A stretch of 64,000 bases of DNA from the NCBI GenBank assembly GCA_043228905.1, contig JBHGNT010000021.1, positions 6,510,001 through 6,574,000 on the forward strand, read 5' to 3'. Shown here piece by piece: positions 41,980 to 53,796 of this stretch. How positions within the stretch are numbered: position 1 is the first letter of the stretch; each line of letters begins with the position of its first letter. Below the pieces are notes generated by a model that saw nothing but the letters and a program-made list of their open reading frames with translations, ran no database searches and was not told the DNA's origin. Source of the DNA: Azolla caroliniana (lineage: Eukaryota > Polypodiophyta). The position numbers and the translations under genes were made by a program.

Positions 41980-44900
41980 AGCAGACTATTGTGGAGTGGG
42001 TAAGTGATAGTCCGAGAAGCCCTGATACCCCACACAGGAAGAAAACTCTCAGAGCAAAACAAGTACGAATCGGTCCGGATGGTGCATCCACGTACACGGC
42101 CGTAACCGGAGGAATGAAGAAAGAATACCGAAAAGTGGAGGATAAGTTACGGTCGACATCAATAATAAAAGAAGACGAAGAAATCGTGGGAATAGTCGAA
42201 GAAGTGTTCTATGGGAGCACGCTACAATGGCTTGAAGAGCTCGCAAAAGATACAAGCCAGGGAAACTGGGTAATTCTGGTTGAATCGGTCGACATGTACG
42301 AGATCGTTGCGAAAATGGGGCCAGATGCGCTCTGCAAAGAAGAAGCAATGGTAAGTACGAAATACAATACCGTAGAGAAGAAGGTGAAACCGACTGCGGG
42401 ACCACTACCCGCCGATAGCGAACAAAAGAGGAAAGAAGTCTCGGGAGATTCGACACTTCGGAAGTCCGTGGATATCGGACATGTCTTCGCGTATGAGATT
42501 CGGAAGAAACTTCGGATCGGTGGAGGTGGTTTCCTCTTACAAAAAGAAGAAGAACGGTTTCGTGAGATGTTGGAGCAACATGGCAAAGCGTTCGCATTCA
42601 CATCAAGGGAGATAGGATGCATTGATCCGAAGATAGTGGTGTCGATGGTGATCTTCACAATTGACCATGTGCCATGGAACCTGACGCTGATTCCGGTGCC
42701 ACGGGCGCATATTCCGAAAGTCATCGACTTGCTCAAGGAGAAGGTGGCGATGGGGATTCTAGAGCCATCAAACGCTCCATACTCAAATCGATAGTTTACG
42801 GTTCCGAAGAAGAATGGATCACTCTGATTTATCTAAGACTTGCAACAGGTGATCAAAGTCACGATCCGGAACTCTGGAGTCGGTCCGATAGTGGACGAAT
42901 TTGCGGAAGCATTTGTCGGTCGTGCGATATACTCCATTGGAAACCTATACTCGGGGTATGACCAATTCCAACTAGCCATGGAGAGCCGAGACATCACTAC
43001 CATACGGACACCGATAGGATTAGTCCGAATGTGCACACTACCACAAGGAGCGACAAACTCGGTTGCACATATGATGAACGCGATGAACAAGGTGCTTCAA
43101 GATTGCATTCCGGAGATAACGATGCCGTTCCTAGATGACATTCCGATGAAAGGATGCGCGGTAGAAGAAAAAGATGAAACTATGGATGATCGGGGATGCC
43201 GAAAGTTCGTAGTCGACCATATTCGTGATTGCGAGAAAGTGCTTCAAAAGTTAGAAGATGTGCACATAACACTTTCCGGGGAGAAATCGGCATTCGGCCA
43301 AGAAGAGATATTGGTAGTCGGACATCTATGTGGGCCCTATGGCCGAAGACCATCACCAACCAAGATCGATGCGATTCAAGCTATGAAAGAAGTATGCGAG
43401 TTACAATCCGAAGTCTGAAGGTTTCTTGGAGCTTGTGCATTTTATCACATATGGATTCCGCACTATGCACATATTGCGGACCCACTCTATCACTTATTGC
43501 GGAAGGGGAAGAAGTTCGAATGGAAACCGGAACACACCAAAGCCATGAAGAAGCTTAAGAAATCACTACGGAGGGCTGAAGCACTTAAGAAGCCGAGCTA
43601 TGAGTGACCAATCATAGTAATGATTGATACAAGTCCAACCACAATCGGATGGGTCATCAATCAAGCCGACTCGGATGGTTTGCGATATCCGATCCGATTC
43701 GGAGCCAAGGTTCTCAACGAAACGCAATGCGGATATGCACAAGTCAAAAGAGAATTATGGGGAGTCGTGTCGGCAATCAAATTGGATCGAGATTATTTGA
43801 TCGGAGCCGAAGTAGTGATCGAAACAGATTGTCTTCCGATACTCGGGATGATGCGGTGTTGCACGATACCAGATGTGGCTATGCTAAGATGGATTGCATA
43901 TGTTAAGTCGCTTAACCTGGACATACGAAACATCTCCGGAAAAGACAACTCGGTAGCGGATATGCTATCGAGGGCTCGGTTCAGAGACGACATAGCCGAA
44001 TCCGATAATGAAGAAGTTTCTGAAGACTACTTTGCTTCGGAGCACATATGCCGAGTAAACGTAATCCGAGAATTCCGAGAAGAAGAATACGAGGGAGAAA
44101 GCTTGATGATCAGGAAGGTGCTACAAGAGATTGAGGAATCACTGGACGATAAAGAGAAGAGAGCCAAGATCCGAAGGAAGAAGAGGCAAGTCCAAAAGTT
44201 CTTCTTGAAAAATGGATTAATATGAAGGGAGCCGAAAAGACCGAATGGCATACCACTTCGGGTAGTCGGGACGAAAGAGCAACGAAATAGGATAATATCC
44301 GACTTTCATGAATCCGATTGGGCTGGACATCGAGGAACATGGGCAACTTTTGTGAAAATCAAACAAAAATATTGGTGGAAGAATATGTACAAAGATGTAG
44401 CGGAGTTCACGGGAAGCTGCGAGAAGTGTCAAGACTACTTCGGGGTTCGACACCGAGATGAATTACATCCGACGTTTTCACCGAAAATCAACTTCAAGTG
44501 GATGGTCGACATTGTAGCCATGCCAACCGGGATCGGACAAAAGAAGTACTTGGTGTTAGCTCAAGAAGATCTCACAAACCAAGTAGAAGGTCGAGCACTA
44601 CGAAGGAAAACGTGTTCTGCGGTATGCCAATTTCTTTTGGAGGAGGTGTTTTGCAGGTACGTGTGCGTAGGACAAGTGATTGCGGATCGGGGAGAACTTG
44701 ACTCTGACAAAGCTAGCGGATTATTCGCCAAACATGGAGTTCAGTTAACACTGACAACAACATACAATCCGGAAGCCAACGGGAAGATCGAACGAGGACA
44801 TAGTCCGATCATCATAGCACTTGCCAAGGCATGCGATGGAAGTGTGAAGGATTGGCCGCAGATGCTTTCGTATGCACTCTGGGTGGATCGGACGACGCAT

Positions 44901-45581
44901 AGCTCCGTAACCGGTTACATGCCGGCAGAATTCATGACCGGACAAGCACCGGTAATGCCAACGGAAACCGCAATCGCAACATGGACAGTGTTGTCGTGGA
45001 AGGAAGAGATGAGCCAGGAAAAACTACTAGCGGTCTGGATACAACAACTAGAGGGAAGACCGGAAGACATAGCGGAAGCAACACGCCGACAACAAGAAGT
45101 GCGATTCCAGAACAAAAGCGGATTCGACACAAAGCATCGACTACGACCACGGAAGATTGAAGAAGGAGATTGGGTGATTGTCTATGACAGTAGTCTGGAT
45201 CATCAACATAGAACGATACGGAAGTTGGCGAAAAGGTGGTTCGGGCCATACGAGGTTCGGAAAGTTTTCGACAACGGAACTTACCGACTATGCGAGTTGG
45301 ATGGAACAGTACTACGAGTGCCTATAGCGGGGAAACGGGTAAAGATCTTCAAGAAGAAGACTGACGACAAACCCTATCTTACCCTAGACAAGACCGACAA
45401 CGAGGAGCAATTGGACAAAGATCGCGGTGATGCAAAAAGCGAAGAAAGTGGACTTCAACTCGTAGTCAACATAAGGGGAGAATTGGGTAGTGCTACGGAT
45501 GAAGACGAACAACAGGCATTGGGAACTTCGGCACATACTGGAGGATGTGAGGGTTTGGAGGGGGCGAGTGTCATAGTGTAA
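41971..45581 (+). pseudogene. Element C pol: RT-RNase H-integrase, few stops
   Basis: The pol frame (-1 to gag) covers RT (KVAMGILEPSNAPYSNR; YSIGNLYSGYDQFQL; MPFLDDIPMKG with the DD pair intact), RNase H (ETDCLPILGMMRCC; DNSVADMLSRARF), an integrase Zn region (FTGSCEKCQDYF), a core with MVDIVAMPTG, IADRGELDSD and NGKIERGHSP (putative DDE), and a C-terminal SH3-like part (RPRKIEEGDWVIVYDS; GPYEVRKVFDNGTY). Stops at 42792 (TAG), 43416 (TGA), 43605 (TGA) and 44223 (TGA), plus a one-base slip near 42830, disable it. A 409-codon integrase stretch (44352-45581) is intact and extends a few codons into the LTR. Confidence 0.85.
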
Positions 45582-46323
45582 TTCGCATACTATGTGAAAA
45601 TTGCATTTTTGTCCCTTCGTATGGAACCGACAAGGAGGAACCGGTAAGGAGAAACCAGTGAAAACCGGATCAAGCAAAATTGGCAAGAGCCGGATAAAGA
45701 AGGCCGGTGAGAGTCTCTCACCGGATGAAGACACAAATTTGTAAATAGAAGAAAAGATCGTTACATGCATAGGGTAGGATTCAAACCCTGTACCTCCATG
45801 TTAACGATTTTTAAGCCTTACCACTATACTAACCATATTATGAATTTTAAAGTGATACTAAACTTTATCCCATGTAAATGTTCTAGATATGCATGGTACA
45901 AAAAGTTATTCATGCATACACACTCGGGTTAAATGAAAAGATGGGATAGAAAGCTAATCATGCACATGTAGTGTGCATGAAAACTAAAATTAGGAAAAGC
46001 ATGATGCTTGCATGTGATAAACGTAGACTCTTCCAACACTATATAAGGAAGAGAGAAAGATGTATAATGGTTGTTGATTATTTTACAAGGGTTGATTAAT
46101 ATAATATATTCGTGGGATTCACGAATTTGCTCAGTATTTTTCTCTCTTAATCGGAGTACTCACTAATACACTATACTCATGGGATTCACAAGTTTTTCAT
46201 ATCTTTCTTTCTTACAATATATTTCATATTCTTAATTGCCTTAGAATTTTCTTTTCTCCTAGTCCAAAACCTCAGTGCTTCCCGCCCGACTCACGCAATG
46301 ATCCGGAGCCGAAAGGCACGACA
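45569..46323 (+). repeat. 3' LTR of element C
   Basis: Starts TGTCATAGTG, ends GGCACGACA; several scattered differences from the 5' LTR, so the insertion is not brand new. Confidence 0.9.
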
Positions 46324-46327
46324 ACGT

Positions 46328-47155
46328 TTCTGTGCTCGTCTCGCCATTCGAACTTCATTCTTTTCTTTAGCAATCCATATAAAGGCTCGACGACATGAGC
46401 GTACTGCGGAATCTAGATATGATAAAACGCGCACGTTCCAAGGAACCTTCGAACCTCCGTTTGGTTTATGCATTCTTCTTTCATATCCTAGATCGCGTTC
46501 ACCTTGGATGGCGAAGGCTTCCGACCATATGATCCGCACAAGTGACCTACCACCAAGATCTCTGGTTGCCCGAATGCGGATTTTTCTCCCAAAAATGTGA
46601 AATTCGCATCTTCGAGCCTTTGGAGCACCTTCTCACAATCTTTCATATGATCCGCAACGAACTTTCTACACCCTTCCTTATCGTTCGATTCATCTTTCTC
46701 CTCATCTGAACATCCTTTTATAGGAATATCACCCAAGAATGGCATCGTGATGTCCTGGATGCAATCCTTCAAGACCTTGTTCATGGCATTCACCATATGA
46801 GCCACCGAGTTCGTTGTACCTTGAGGCAAGGTACACATCCGCACAAGCCCGATCGAAGTCCTCATGGTTGCAATGTCACGACGGTCGATCGACAATTGGA
46901 ATTGGTCGTATCCAGAGTAGAGATCGCTAATGGAATAGATGGACCGCCCCGCAAACGCTTTGGCAAATTCGTCCACGCTCGGACCAATTCCAACATTCCG
47001 ATTTGTCACCTTGTTGACGTGTTGAAGATCTTGGAGGAATCGGAATGATCCATTCTTCTTCGGCACCATTAACCACCTATTAGAATAAGGAGCATTCGAT
47101 GGTTCCACAATTCCCATATTCACCTTCTCCTTTAAGAGCTCGATCAACTTCGGTA
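46328..47155 (-). pseudogene. Element A reverse transcriptase, C-terminal part
   Basis: Minus strand between the C insertion and copia 4: KVNMGIVEPSNAPYSNRW, YSISDLYSGYDQFQL, LPQGTTNSVAHM, then MPFLGDIPIKG in which the first Asp of the DD pair is Gly, and EKVLQRLEDANFTF. A further segment toward 46328 continues into RNase H in another frame (46539-46291 region). It is followed on the minus strand, across element C, by 39168. Confidence 0.8.
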
Positions 47156-47447
47156 TGTTGGGGACAAGGTCGTCAGTGCCGAAGAACAAACAACATCTGT
47201 GATGTTGAAGGACCTGTGTATGAGAATGAACAAGATACACACAGAGAGAGATCGACACAAAGAAACGTTTTATTTCTTAATAGCAACAATTACAAATGAC
47301 AACCACCTTTTACTAAAGGTTACAAAGTCACTTTATATAGTGACTATCCTAGGGCAACTGCCCTTTATGCTATTTACAGAAATAGCCCAAACTTGGGTTG
47401 TCCAAAGGGACACTGTGAATACGGCAATTATACACTCGTATTCGACA
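47156..47447 (-). repeat. 3' LTR of copia 4
   Basis: 292 bp, plus strand TGTTGGGGACAAGG .. GTATTCGACA. It lacks the (GA)n expansion present in the 5' LTR. Confidence 0.85.
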
Positions 47448-47456
47448 CTCCCCCGT

Positions 47457-47845
47457 AATGGGCATATACATGGGTTATCTTAAATTACAGGTATATACAA
47501 GGTTTATCGGACAAATCGGTTTTGTTCGAGTTGGCAAGATCTGAAGACAGAAGGCCGAACCGGTCGGGTCGGAAAAGTTGAAGTTGATCCTCAAAGAACC
47601 GATGTCGGTTGTCCGAAACCATCCTGTGCTCTGTGTCCGACTTTAACCGAACCGATTTTTCTTTACTCCCATCTGGTGCCGAAGGGACCAGAAGCGATCC
47701 GCCGAAAGACACTTGGTCATTCGATTTGCGACATTATCAGTTGTGGACATCTTCCCGAGACCGATTTTCCCTGAAATGATGCAGTCCTGAACAAAATGAT
47801 ATCGAACGTCGATATGCTTGGAGGTGTTGTGGTGAACCGGATTTT
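47457..47845 (-). other. 3' part of RNase H and 3' UTR of copia 4
   Basis: Minus strand downstream of the RNase H block; residual coding similarity (KHIDVRYHFVQD in a shifted frame near 47800) fades into non-coding sequence before the polypurine tract. Confidence 0.5.
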
Positions 47846-50744
47846 TTACAAAGCAACAACACCCTGACTATCGTTGTAGACAATTGGAGCCGAGTCAAGG
47901 TCGACTTGTCGAAACGTGTGCGCTAGCCGACCGAGCCATAAAGCTTCTTTTGCTGCGTCGGACGCAGCTACATATTCCGCTTCGGTCGTTGAGGTGGCAG
48001 TGCACTCCTGAAGTTTCGACTTCCACGAGATTGCTCCATTGCCGAATTTGAAACAATATCCGGTTGTTGATTTCCGACTGTCCACGCAGCCGGCGAAGTC
48101 CGAGTCGGTGTAACCGACTATGCCTGAGGTTGAGTTCAGGCCAAAAAGAATGTCGTGGTCTAAACACATGCTTGACTGCGTTCCAGTGCGATCGGCCTGG
48201 GTTGTGCATGAATCTACTGACGACCCCTACATCGTGAGAAATATCAAGTCATGTCACGACCATCGCGTACATAAGGGAGCTGATTGCCGGTGCATACGGT
48301 ACCGACTTCATATTTTCCCCCTCTGGACCGGATGTTGGGCAGTCTCGTTGAGACAGCCAAAGGTTAATGGGGAGTGGGGTCGAAGCAGACTTGGCCGAGT
48401 GCATGTTGAAGTGTTCCAAGACACGTCTGATGTAGTCAGTTTGAGACAGGAAAAGTTGTCATTTATCGCGATGCCGACTAATCTTCATACCAAGTATGTG
48501 TCTTGCCGAACCGAGGTCCTTCATGGCAAACATCAGCAGCAGTCTCCGAACGAGTTCGGTGAGCTCTTTAGCATGTCGGCCGGAGAGTAGCATGTCGGCC
48601 GAAGAAGGGAGACCCGACTTGAGCTGTTTTGGTGAAGAGAGAGCGGTCCTCATCGCTCTTGGAGAAGCTAACCGACTGGATGAAGTCGTCGAACTTCTTG
48701 TACCACTGACGGGGTACCTGTTTCAGGCCGTATAAACTTTTCCTGAGTCGGCATACTAGATCTTCCTGGCCGGATGCCACAAAGCCTTTTGACTGCTCCA
48801 TATAGATTTCCTCCTGTAGTTCATCGTGGAGGAATGTCGTTTTACATCTAGCTAAATCAGCTCCAAGTTGTCGGCGGCCACGACGCCAAGCATGAAACAA
48901 AGGGTTTTCATTTTCACCACTGGTAAAAAGATTTCGTCGAAGTCGACGCCATATTCTTGTCGAAATCCCTTCGCAACTAATACGGCCTTGTACTTTGGGT
49001 TGGTCGAGTCAGACGTCTCTTTTAGTCGATAGACCCACTTACACGAAAGAGCACGTCGATTCGTCGGTAATTCGACCAAGTCCCAAGTCTTGTTTGCGCG
49101 AATGGAGTGCATTTCCGAGTCCATCGCCAGATGCCAGGTGGCTGAGTTGGCAGATGCCGATGCTTCTTCGTAAGAGGTCAGTTCGCCGACGTCGGTAAAG
49201 AAAATTCTGGGAGAGTACCTTTCCGGAGGTTGTGACAGTCTCTCTTATCTTCGAGGTATGACTGGACTGGTTGCACCGGGTATAGGCGTTAGATGGTCGG
49301 AAGCCGAGGCATTCGGTTGTGCTGAATCGGTGGATTTAGGACGAGAGGTGTCGGTTACCCATGAAACCGATCTCGTGTTATGGGTTGGGCCTTCATGAGG
49401 GGTTGGCACTTCGGAAAATATTATCCTTCGGATTTCAATAGGCCTTTTGGCCGTTTTATGCATAGCCGACTCGTTGAACACGACGTCCGAACTTCGGACG
49501 ATTTGTCTGTGCTCGAGGTCCCAGAGTCGGTATCCGATCTCGCGATTGGGTCCATATCCAGTTTCCTTGATCTTGGTTCGAGTTTCCGGCGATCTTCTTT
49601 CGGTATGAGGGCATACGCCTCGTAGCCGAAGATCCTCAGCTTGTCATAATTCGGCTTACTGCCGGTCCATGTTTCCTGAGGTATTTTAAGTCCTAGAGGT
49701 CTACTTGGCGACATATTTATTATGTGTACTGCCGTAAGTAGAGCCTCCGCCCAGAAGCCATCCGGCAGTCCGGAGTGTTGGAGCATGGATACTATGCGTT
49801 CAACAATTCCGTTCTGCTCCGGACTATAGGGCGCCGTATATTCACGTCGAATGTCGCGTTCCCGGCAGAATTTGACGAATTCGTCAGACTTGAATTCTCC
49901 TCCATTATCGGTTCGGAGACATTTTAGTTTCTGACCGGTCTGGTTTTCGACCATTGCAAGCCATTCTGAGAAGATCGAGAACACCCGATCTTTGGTTTTA
50001 ATGGGGTAAGCCCACACTTTCCGAAGTTGAGCAGTCAATAAAATTGACGAAGTATGAAGCACCACCGAGAGACTAATGTGGCATCGAGCCACAGACGTTC
50101 GAGTGGACCAAATCGAGGGGACTAAATTGTCTTGGTGTTGATGTTGGGTGTGATGCGGCTACCTATTTTCTATACTGGCAATGCTCGCAAAATTGGTGAT
50201 CCGAGAAGGAGGGCTTGGGGATGTAACCGGCTCTAGATAGGTGCGTTATGTCGGCCTTACTGAGGTGTCCAAGTCGTCCGTGCCATAACGATGACACGGG
50301 GATATCAACCAAAAATAAGTCACCCTCTTTGAGTGTGACATATAAAGGGTACAAAGAGTGTACCTTTGGTCCTCGATCAAGCAGGAGTTTCCCTTTGTGG
50401 AATGTCCACCCTCTTGATGAGAAACCGACACGGATGTCGGCTTCGTCAAGTTGTCCGACTGAGATCAAGGGTCTTGAAAGCTTAGGATCGTGTCAGACGT
50501 TATGTAGTACGAGTGTAGAGCCACCCGGAAGGTTGAGCTCTACGGTGCTGATTCCGATTATGGCACAATGTTGCGAGTTCCCAACTCGAACTGAGTCGGA
50601 ATGCCAGTCTGAGTATTGCCGAAACTGAGATTGGTGAGGTGTCACATGATACGATGCACCCGAGTCCAGGAGCCATGTGCTCGATTCCTTAGTCGTAAGT
50701 AGAGCTTCTAATTCGACTGGGTTCTCGAAGGACAGGTTGTTCGA
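47846..50744 (-). pseudogene. copia 4 pol: protease-integrase-RT-RNase H, broken
   Basis: Minus-strand order: protease LLDSGASYHVTP (about 50672, intact DSGAS), a TGA in the position of an Arg codon near 50495, the pre-integrase Zn region LWHGRLGHLSKAD .. CEHCQYRK (50468-50163), integrase (50092-49421; RTDNGGEFKSDEF, NGIVERIVSMLQ), RT pieces (49124-48568; KTFLHDELQEEIYME, YGLKQVPRQWYKKFD) and RNase H (48169-47846; STTEAEYVAASDAAKE, YNDSQGVVAL). Each block is in a different frame. Confidence 0.85.
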
Positions 50745-51347
50745 TCAGTCAGTCGAACCTTGTACTACATAAGCTTCATCTGCCGAGTCTTTGGCGAAAG
50801 ACTTTCTCCGAGCTGCTTCAGTTAGGATTGCGCTTGTGATTTCGGAGTACTTCATGGCAGTTGTTGAAGCATTGCACACGGTTGTGACGAAAGTTTCCCA
50901 AGAAGAGGGCAGACTACTCATGAGTATCATTGTTCTGAGTTCATCCTCTATTGTTGTCCCCTGAGACGATATTTGGGAGCTTAGGCTTTCGTACTCGTTG
51001 AGGTGTGCCTGAACTGAATCGGATTCTTTCATCCACAAGTTGTAGAGGCGCCGGATCAGATACATCTTCGTTGCGGCGACCTTCTTTTCATAAGTTTCCG
51101 AGAGTGTTTTCCAAAGTTCAAAAGCTGTCGAGCATGATTGCACTGTGAAGTACAGTGACTCCGACAAGTGCATCCGAATCGTGGCGCGGACGATTTTGTC
51201 CAGCTTTAGCCACTCGTTTACCTTGTATGCTTCTGGAGGATTTTCATTCTCAATCGGGTCTATCTGCATTTGTTCCTTCCAGAAGTTGAAGCTCGAACCG
51301 TCGAAACTCCTTAGACTCATCTCCGATGAGCCAGATGTTGATGCCAT
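50745..51347 (-). CDS. copia 4 gag (UBN2-type)
   Basis: 200-codon intact minus-strand frame, ATG 51347. It carries a GAG-pre/UBN2 pattern: FDGSSFNFWKEQMQ, AFELWKTLSETYEKK, SVQAHLNEYESL and LRTMILMSSLPSSWETF. No zinc knuckle follows before the TGA at 50745. It is the structural (capsid-like) protein of the element and remains open although the polymerase does not. Confidence 0.85.
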   Translation of the reverse strand: MASTSGSSEMSLRSFDGSSFNFWKEQMQIDPIENENPPEAYKVNEWLKLDKIVRATIRMHLSESLYFTVQSCSTAFELWKTLSETYEKKVAATKMYLIRRLYNLWMKESDSVQAHLNEYESLSSQISSQGTTIEDELRTMILMSSLPSSWETFVTTVCNASTTAMKYSEITSAILTEAARRKSFAKDSADEAYVVQGSTD

Positions 51348-51972
51348 CTTATTCGGTTTCGGTTGGTAAGACTCTGTTCGGAGTTGACTGGGAACCTTAG
51401 TTGGGTGCAGCCGGTCGGCTCACTCGATATCGTTCTAGTCCGTCTTGAAGCCGACTCGGTTTGGTTTCGGATACTTGTTTGCTGAACCTTCTTGGAGTGA
51501 CACTAGTTAGCTTCCGATTGTATGCCGAATACCGATCACAAGAGACCGATTTTTTAGGCTGATTCTGCTTCGGATGACTGCAACGATGAGAGGGACGGAT
51601 CCAACTGATCCTCCCGAATGTCGATCAGCCGAATGAAGCACGAATTTAGTTGTTGCTTGGAGACCAATCTACAACGGGTGGTTACAACAAGCGGGTGAAT
51701 AGCGTCCGGTGACCTATTCGGATGTTGTTTAACCAAATGAAGCACGATTGGGTCGGGTGTTGCACAAGGAGCTCACCTCAAGTGGTTACAATCACAGGAA
51801 CAGAGTACAACTAGCTAGCTTACTCCAATTAGTGATTTAACACAATGAGATGTAAACTTCTTGTTTGTATTCTCTCTTCTCTGTTCTTCAAGAAAAACAG
51901 AAACAGAGTGTTGTGTGGTGTACTATGACGGCCAACAGTAGGTTGAAAAACCTCCAACGCTCTGATACCAAA

Positions 51973-52054
51973 TGTTGGGGACAAGGTCGTCAGTGCGGAA
52001 GAACAAACAACATCTATGATGTTGAAGGACCTGTGTATGAGAATGAACAAGATA

Positions 52055-52098
<44 letters not shown>

Positions 52099-52292
52099 GG
52101 CACAAAGAAACGTTTTATTTCTTAATAGCAACAGTTACAAATGACAATCACCTTTTACTAAAGGTTACAAAGTCACTTTATATAGTGACTATCCTAGGGC
52201 AACTGCCCTTTATGCTATTTACAGAAATAGCCCAAACTTTGGCTGTCCAAAGGGACAGTGTGAATACAGCCATTATACACTCATATTCGACA
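51973..52292 (-). repeat. 5' LTR of copia 4
   Basis: 320 bp; identical in layout to the 3' LTR except for a longer (GA)n tract at about 52057-52096 and scattered substitutions. Confidence 0.85.
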
Positions 52293-52337
52293 CTCCCCCG
52301 TAATGGACGTATACATGGGTTATATCTTAAACCGGTA

Positions 52338-53051
52338 TCGGTTTCAAATTCTAAGGCACATGCGGCACCGTGAAGATCACCATCGGCTCTATCGTCCTTG
52401 GATCAACACATCTGATTTCTTGTGGGAAAAATGTGAAAGCCTTCCCATGTCACGAAACATTCGCTCCTCTTCAGGGAGGAGGAAATCCTCCCTTCCAACT
52501 AGTAGCTTTCCTTTCATCTCTTCGGTGAAGACATGACCTATTGCCTTTGGATCTCTTAAGCTTGGATCGATAGCGACTTTCTTCATCTTTTGCCAACTAT
52601 CTTCCGGTAGCAGAACCGCAATTGGCTTGATCTTCTTATCCACCGTTTTATATTTTGTGTTGACTTCGGCTTCCTCCATCAAGATGCCACAATGGTATTC
52701 ATTGATGATAGCGTACATGTGGACAGAGTTAACCGAAATCACATGTTGATCGTGAAGATAGCTCAAGTCCACGACTTCCTCGATTTTGCCGATGGTATCG
52801 TTAAATAAGGCTTCTTCCATAATATGAGTCACGAACTCTTCTTCTCCTATTATGTTTTCTTCTTTTAGCATCTTCTCGAAGTCTTGTATCCGACACTTGT
52901 CCTTCTTGTTAGGAACTACTAGTTTACATGTGCCACTAGGTGTGACACATGTTGCTTCTCCTCGCAATCCACGCGCTCTACTTTCTTGTGGGGACTTGTG
53001 ATCGCTCGGACTATTTGTGCCCCATGCTTCAATAGTCCGCTCTAAAAATCC
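52338..53051 (-). pseudogene. Element A start of pol, after the frameshift site
   Basis: The minus-strand frame continues from GGATTTTTAG (53051-53042) with TIEAWGTNSPSD and a 192-codon open stretch (52967-52389: GEATCVTPSGTCKL, KMLKEENIIGEEEF, LPEEERMFRDMG), corresponding to the region just before RT in E and C. The segment lacks seven residues found in E next to the copia 4 insertion point. Confidence 0.75.
53042..53051 (-). promoter_or_regulatory. Candidate -1 frameshift site, element A
   Basis: Minus strand GGATTTTTAG at the gag-protease/pol boundary, identical to E and C. Confidence 0.6.
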
Positions 53052-53140
53052 GAGGATTCATCTCCAAGACTATCTCGATTTCTTTCATGATTAGCTTGCA
53101 CTGTTAGGAATTGAACAGATCTTTGATTGTCAAGACTCTT

Positions 53141-53796
53141 TTTTTTTCCATAAAAATATGCTCCATTGGTATTAAAATTAACAATGCCAAAGGCAATCTA
53201 CAAATTGTACATAATAGTTTCCACTCCATAAGTATATATCGTAAAAACAGGGACCAAATAAAGATGGCATTTGTTATGGCCTCTAAAAAACATCATGTTG
53301 CAGCCAACGTTGGCTGAATGTGATTCCACATATACTGAAGCTCCTTAGTATACCCATATTCAACCTATAAACAAATTCCTGGTTGTCCAATAGCTGTTCC
53401 CGTTCCTTGGCCTTTAATTTTCCTTTGTGAATGTCCTTTTGTACCACTTAGGTAATACAAAACTGCTCTCTCCAATCAAGCCATTGAGGTAATCTGCTAC
53501 TTCTTGGCCGTAGTCTTCTTCAAGCTGAAACTCAGAACAGCCATACATTGATTAGACCATAATCTCATCACAATCATGCTTCATTTAACCCACATCAGTC
53601 ATGTCTCCGATTAACGTCATTGCCCAAAAACCCCAAAAATCTGTGATAAGAATAAAATCCGTCTAAAAATTCCTCACCCACTCGTGATGATTGGCTTCGA
53701 CCCTCCCCACCATCTTCACTCATCCTCACCACAAATATTTCTTCCTTTAGTCGACATCAGCCATCTCACCGATTAACCTGGTTCCAATGTCGTGAT
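53141..53796 (-). mobile_element. Poly(A) retroposon (processed-pseudogene-like) in element A
   Basis: 656 bp flanked by the 16-bp direct repeat GATTGTCAAGACTCTT (53125-53140 and 53797-53812), with a T-run (poly(A) on the minus strand) directly after the left copy. This is a target-primed, LINE-mediated insertion. The minus strand contains a short readable stretch with EEDYGQEVADYL and KWYKRTF that looks like part of a protein-coding exon, then loses frame. I do not recognise the parent gene; a LINE or SINE fragment is the alternative. Confidence 0.7.

Larger units (their letters stand above)
39173..46323 (+). mobile_element. Ty3/gypsy element C, full length with 4-bp target duplication
   Basis: 7151 bp with LTRs of 729 bp (39173-39901) and 755 bp (45569-46323), TG..CA ends, and ACGT on both sides (39169-39172, 46324-46327). 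Removing it restores the element A reading, which matches the uninterrupted element E sequence at 58205-58240 across the join. Contains primer-binding site, gag-protease, frameshift site and pol. It is the most complete retrotransposon here. Confidence 0.92.
47156..52332 (-). mobile_element. Ty1/copia element 4, complete structure, inserted in element A RT
   Basis: Minus-strand copia with LTRs 51973-52292 (5') and 47156-47447 (3'), an initiator-Met-type primer site (GGTATCAGAG, 51960-51970) and the polypurine tract ACGGGGGAG at 47448-47456. It is flanked by CGGTA (47151-47155 and 52333-52337). Unusually, 40 bp between the 5' LTR and its flank (52293-52332) repeat the sequence found inside the 3' LTR, including the polypurine tract. 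Gag is open; pol is broken. Confidence 0.85.
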
